From Hahellaceae bacterium (lineage in GTDB: Bacteria; Pseudomonadota; Gammaproteobacteria; Pseudomonadales; Oleiphilaceae): a stretch of DNA of 64,000 bases. Position 1 is the first letter of the stretch. Every line of letters begins with the position of its first letter. The stretch spans positions 1 to 64,000 of the forward strand of contig JADJWY010000001.1 of assembly GCA_016716085.1 (NCBI GenBank), given 5' to 3'. Shown here piece after piece: positions 60,596-64,000 of this stretch. The translations under genes and the position numbers were made by a program. Below the pieces are notes generated by a model that was given only the letters and a program-made list of their open reading frames with translations, was not told the origin of the DNA and searched no databases.

Positions 60596-62245
60596 TTACA
60601 TCATCCCCCCCATGCCGCCCATTCCGCCCATGCCGCCCATATCGGGCATGCCGCCTTTCTTCTCGTCTTCCGGCTCGTCTGCGATCATACATTCAGTAGT
60701 GATCATCAGACCGGCGATAGACGCAGCCGCCTGAAGCGCAGTACGGGTCACTTTGGCGGGATCCAGGATACCCATTTCCAGCATGTCACCGTAGTTTTCG
60801 CTACCTGCGTTATAACCGAAGGCGCCTTCGCCCTGCTTGACCTTGTCAACCACAACGCTGGGTTCACCACCCGCATTGTCAACGATCTGGCGCAGAGGCG
60901 CTTCCATCGCACGACGCAGGATGTTTACACCGACGTTCTGATCAGCGTTGTCGGTTGCCAGATCGGCAATCGCCTGCAGAGCACGAATCAGTGCTACACC
61001 ACCACCAGGCACGACGCCTTCTTCAACCGCAGCACGTGTGGAGTGCAGTGCATCTTCCACGCGAGCTTTCTTCTCTTTCATTTCAACTTCAGTCGCCGCG
61101 CCCACCTTGATAACCGCAACACCGCCCGCCAGCTTGGCTACGCGCTCCTGCAGCTTCTCACGGTCGTAATCGGAAGAGGTTTCTTCGATTTGACGACGGA
61201 TCTGACCCACGCGCGCTTCGATGTCCTGCTTGGCGCCGGCACCGTCAATGATCGTGGTGTTTTCTTTGGTCACAGAGACGCGTTTCGCGGTACCCAGATC
61301 GTTCAGGGTCGCGTTTTCCAAGGTCAGACCCACTTCTTCGGAAATCACGGTACCACCGGTCAGGATCGCGATATCCTGCAGCATTTCCTTACGACGGTCG
61401 CCGAAGCCAGGTGCTTTAACCGCAGCGACTTTCACGATACCGCGCATGGTGTTCACAACCAGCGTTGCCAGCGCTTCGCCTTCCAGATCTTCAGAGATCA
61501 CCAGCAAAGGCTTGGAAGACTTGGCAACCGCTTCCAGCACCGGCAGCATTTCGCGGATATTGGAAATTTTCTTGTCAACCAGCAGGATGAACGGATTTTC
61601 CAGCTCAGCACTCATGCTTTCCTGGCTGTTGATGAAGTAAGGAGACAGGTATCCACGGTCAAACTGCATGCCTTCTACGACATCCAGTTGATCTTCCAGA
61701 CCACTGCCTTCTTCAACGGTGATAACACCTTCTTTGCCCACTTTTTCCATCGCTTCCGCGATCAGGCTACCAATGCGCTCGTCACTGTTGGCAGAGATGG
61801 TTCCGACCTGCGCGATAGACTTGCTGTCTGCGCAAGGACGGGCAATGGCTTTAACTTCTGCAACGGCTGCTGTAACGGCTTTATCGATACCGCGCTTCAG
61901 ATCCATCGGGTTCATGCCCGCGGCAACCGCTTTCATCCCTTCGTTGAGGATAGCCTGAGCCAGTACGGTCGCTGTCGTCGTACCGTCACCCGCTTCGTCG
62001 TTGGTCTTGGAAGCCACTTCCTTGACCATCTGGGCGCCCATATTTTCGAACTTGTCTTTCAGTTCAATTTCTTTCGCGACGGAGACACCATCTTTAGTGA
62101 TGGTCGGCGCGCCGAAGGACTTGTCGAGAACCACGTTACGACCTTTCGGGCCCAGCGTGACTTTCACTGCGTCGGCCAGAATATTTACACCGGCTACCAT
62201 GCGCTTACGCGCGTTATCACCAAACTTAACTTGTTTTGCTGCCAT
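60596..62245 (-). CDS. groL: Chaperonin GroEL (Cpn60)
   Basis: GroEL (549 residues) forms the double-ring folding chamber. It shows the ATP-binding TLGPKGRNVVLDKS, GDGTTTATVLAQ, GGTVISEEVGL and the flexible Gly-Met tail (GGMGGMGGMM). The only groEL copy in the window, after groES with a 49-base gap. Confidence 0.98.
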   Translation of the reverse strand: MAAKQVKFGDNARKRMVAGVNILADAVKVTLGPKGRNVVLDKSFGAPTITKDGVSVAKEIELKDKFENMGAQMVKEVASKTNDEAGDGTTTATVLAQAILNEGMKAVAAGMNPMDLKRGIDKAVTAAVAEVKAIARPCADSKSIAQVGTISANSDERIGSLIAEAMEKVGKEGVITVEEGSGLEDQLDVVEGMQFDRGYLSPYFINSQESMSAELENPFILLVDKKISNIREMLPVLEAVAKSSKPLLVISEDLEGEALATLVVNTMRGIVKVAAVKAPGFGDRRKEMLQDIAILTGGTVISEEVGLTLENATLNDLGTAKRVSVTKENTTIIDGAGAKQDIEARVGQIRRQIEETSSDYDREKLQERVAKLAGGVAVIKVGAATEVEMKEKKARVEDALHSTRAAVEEGVVPGGGVALIRALQAIADLATDNADQNVGVNILRRAMEAPLRQIVDNAGGEPSVVVDKVKQGEGAFGYNAGSENYGDMLEMGILDPAKVTRTALQAAASIAGLMITTECMIADEPEDEKKGGMPDMGGMGGMGGMGGMM

Positions 62246-62294
62246 GTTCTAAACCCTTTAAATAACTGAGATTGGCTGAATGATTGCTTCGAAA

Positions 62295-62585
62295 TTAACC
62301 TTCGAGAATACCGAAGATTTCGTTCTCGCTCATGATGAGCAGCTCTTCGCCATCAACCTTGACAGTGCTTCCGGCATACTGGCCGAAAACCACGGTGTCG
62401 CCGACCTTCACAGCGAGTGCGCGCACATCGCCATTGTCCAGAATGCGTCCGGTGCCAACTGCAACAATTTCACCTTGTGAAGGCTTTTCGGCAGACTTAC
62501 CGGGCAGCACGATACCACCGGCTGTCTTGGTTTCTTCTTCTTTTCTGCGCACAACAACACGATCGTGTAGTGGACGAATTTTCAT
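62295..62585 (-). CDS. groS: Co-chaperonin GroES (Cpn10)
   Basis: GroES (96 residues) caps the GroEL ring. It begins MKIRPLHDRVVVRRKEEETK and carries the mobile loop (TAGGIVLPGKSAEKP) and GDTVVFGQYAGSTVKVDGEE. GGAGA precedes the start. A sigma-32-type promoter lies at 62718-62748. Confidence 0.98.
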   Translation of the reverse strand: MKIRPLHDRVVVRRKEEETKTAGGIVLPGKSAEKPSQGEIVAVGTGRILDNGDVRALAVKVGDTVVFGQYAGSTVKVDGEELLIMSENEIFGILEG

Positions 62586-62717
62586 CGGATGTTATCTCCT
62601 GGTTTTAACCTAACTAAATGCAATTACCTTGCGGATGCGGTGATAGTGGAAACGATGGAAAGGCTTTGTGCCTTGAAGCCCCCTCGGCACCGCTCATGCA
62701 GCATCCTGCGGTGAGCC

Positions 62718-62748
62718 TTAATTGGGGGCAACGCGAACTGATTTCAAC
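62718..62748 (-). promoter_or_regulatory. Sigma-32 heat-shock promoter of groES-groEL
   Basis: On the minus strand TTGAAA, 13 bases, then CCCCCAATTAA matches the heat-shock consensus (CTTGAAA-N13-15-CCCCAT). It lies about 130 bases before groES, just beyond the end of fxsA. No CIRCE inverted repeat for HrcA was seen. Confidence 0.7.
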
Positions 62749-62766
62749 AGGGGCAATCGAAAAATT

Positions 62767-63264
62767 TTACTTTTTTTGCTCATCCAGACGGATCACAACG
62801 GTTTCTTCTTTGGAATACTCCCCTTCGAAGGTCTGTCCTGCCGAATTAAACGGACCGGCCGACCCGCCGGAATACCCCCCTCTGGCGCCTGCCGCTTGGA
62901 CGACAAAGCCTGACAGCAGCCGTTCGCCAAAATGAGACAACAACCAACGCCGGGTGAGCGGAAGCAGAAGCAGAAAGCCGGCCGTATCCGTCAGAAAGCC
63001 TGGCGTCAGCAGCATCAGCCCCCCCAGGACAAGACACATGCCCTCAAGCATCTCCTGTGCCGGCATTTCACCCTGCTGCATTTTCTGCTGCACTTGCGCC
63101 AGCAACTGAAAGCCCTGCCGCCGCAACAGCGTAATCCCGATCATACCGGTCAGCATGACCAATCCTACGGTGGCCCACCCTCCGATCAGACCACCGACCT
63201 GCAACAGAATCCATAATTCCGTTAATGCGACCAGAGGAAATGCATACAACGATAGTCCTCTCAC
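62767..63264 (-). CDS. fxsA: FxsA family membrane protein
   Basis: The protein (165 residues) has four hydrophobic helices and the FxsA core: FPLVALTELWILLQVGGLIG, GMIGITLLRRQG and LVLGGLMLLTPGFLTDTAG. FxsA in E. coli relates to exclusion of phage T7 by F plasmids. I prefer GTG 63264, which has GAGGAGG five to six bases upstream; ATG 63315 would add a hydrophilic extension not usual for the family. FxsA next to groES is a common gammaproteobacterial order. Confidence 0.9.
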   Translation of the reverse strand: MRGLSLYAFPLVALTELWILLQVGGLIGGWATVGLVMLTGMIGITLLRRQGFQLLAQVQQKMQQGEMPAQEMLEGMCLVLGGLMLLTPGFLTDTAGFLLLLPLTRRWLLSHFGERLLSGFVVQAAGARGGYSGGSAGPFNSAGQTFEGEYSKEETVVIRLDEQKK

Positions 63265-63415
63265 CCACGCCTCCTCGCGTATTCTTTGCCGTTCATGCGA
63301 CCAGAGGTTCTGCATCGCTAATTTTTTTGCAGCTTCGGCACCGTCAGTCCTATGGACGAAGCACGCGCTCCTCTATAATACCCTTTTTTGACACCACTGA
63401 AACAAGGCGAAAAGT

Positions 63416-64000
63416 ATGAATCTGACAGATGCAGTCGTTGCAATTACAGGTGGCGGACAAGGCTTAGGCCGCGCCATGGCTACGTATCTAGCAGGCAAAG
63501 GGGTCCGTCTGGCCCTGATTGACCTGGGTGAAGAACGACTGGCCGAGACCAAGGCGATGTGCGAACAGGCTGGCACCAAGGTCAATACTTACATTTGCAA
63601 CGTTTCACGCGAAGACGAGGTCGTTGCGACCTTTGAGAAAATCGTGGCTGATTTCGGTCAACTGGACGGTCTGGTGAACAACGCCGGCATCCTGCGCGAC
63701 GGTCTGATGGTCAAAGTTAAAGAAGGCGAGATCGTCAAAAAAATGTCCCTGGCCGAATGGCAAGCGGTGATCGACGTCAACCTGACCGGTGTATTCCTGT
63801 GCGGCCGCGAAGCTGCGTGTGCCATGATCAACACGAAGCGTCAGGGCTGCATCATCAACATTGCCAGCATTTCCCGCGCAGGCAACGTCGGCCAGACCAA
63901 CTACTCGGCAGCCAAGGCAGGCGTGTCGGCCATGACCGTGACCTGGGCAAAGGAACTGGCACGCTACGGCATCCGCAGCATGGCCATTGCGCCAGGCTTT
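63416..64000 (+). CDS. Short-chain dehydrogenase/reductase (FabG-like), partial
   Basis: The gene runs off the window after 195 codons. The visible part has the Rossmann motif TGGGQGLGRAMA, NNAG in LVNNAGILRDGL, and the catalytic Ser in NIASIS with YSAAK. It resembles 3-oxoacyl-ACP reductase (FabG-type) or related acyl-CoA dehydrogenases. The exact substrate cannot be told. It is divergent from fxsA. Confidence 0.9.
   Translation, partial: MNLTDAVVAITGGGQGLGRAMATYLAGKGVRLALIDLGEERLAETKAMCEQAGTKVNTYICNVSREDEVVATFEKIVADFGQLDGLVNNAGILRDGLMVKVKEGEIVKKMSLAEWQAVIDVNLTGVFLCGREAACAMINTKRQGCIINIASISRAGNVGQTNYSAAKAGVSAMTVTWAKELARYGIRSMAIAPGF

Noticed and set aside
60569..62269. 566-codon plus-strand frame opposite groEL
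   Set aside because: Antisense shadow of groEL with no ribosome binding site or domain.

Overview
The window comes from a gammaproteobacterial chromosome, most like the marine Pseudomonadales/Oceanospirillales. The block thrS-infC-rpmI-rplT-pheS-pheT-ihfA-merR-tRNA-Pro follows the Pseudomonas order. A three-gene transhydrogenase (pntAA-pntAB-pntB), Fe-type SodB, type II secretion genes and an NADPH dienoyl-CoA reductase fit the same group. The species cannot be named from the sequence alone.

Layout. 1-4334: pntB, pntAB, pntAA and mqo on the minus strand. The end of pntB, the first third of pntAA and all of mqo are broken by closely spaced indels although conserved peptides remain in neighbouring frames. 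4400-5630: two small predicted exported proteins. 5662-12922: a 7.3 kb integrated element bounded by 52-bp direct repeats of the tRNA-Pro(GGG) 3' part. It holds a tyrosine integrase, AlpA-type and winged-helix-like regulators, a primase-helicase fusion, a 9-bp iteron array that looks like a replication origin, a ribbon-helix-helix-type regulator with four GTTAC-N3-GTAAC boxes, two unknown proteins and a hairpin-rich intergenic region. No relaxase, capsid or packaging gene is visible, so it resembles a minimal satellite or PICI-like replicon. 12873-20358: tRNA-Pro and the translation operon. 20407-22172: LysR regulator and exported metallo-beta-lactamase-fold hydrolase. 22338-23685: a group II intron, probably class C, sitting directly behind a terminator hairpin and carrying a damaged reverse transcriptase. 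23742-28755: DUF1329 / YCF48-like / RND transporter operon. 28858-37728: pepN and a run of housekeeping genes including a rhomboid protease, an ApaH-like phosphatase and nadK. 37867-41049: fadH and a divergent AraC regulator. 41054-41465: tRNA-Val and tRNA-Asp with a strong promoter, and an unlisted 28-codon acidic ORF. 41663-44565: lipoprotein, acyl-CoA dehydrogenase-like protein and coiled-coil membrane protein. 44696-51609: purEK, sodB, a GGDEF-EAL protein, lemA and an M48 protease. 51624-55218: gspN-gspC-gspD. 55400-60450: ABM protein, DUF2238 protein, DUF748 protein and mltB. 60596-64000: groEL, groES with a sigma-32-type promoter, fxsA and the start of an SDR gene.

Most of the window is ordinary core genome. 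The accessory interest lies in the tRNA-Pro element (integration, regulation and a self-contained replication module) and in the terminator-targeting intron. The frame-broken pnt/mqo stretch is either a patch of poor sequence or very recent gene decay. All functional calls rest on motifs and family knowledge; no database search was run.
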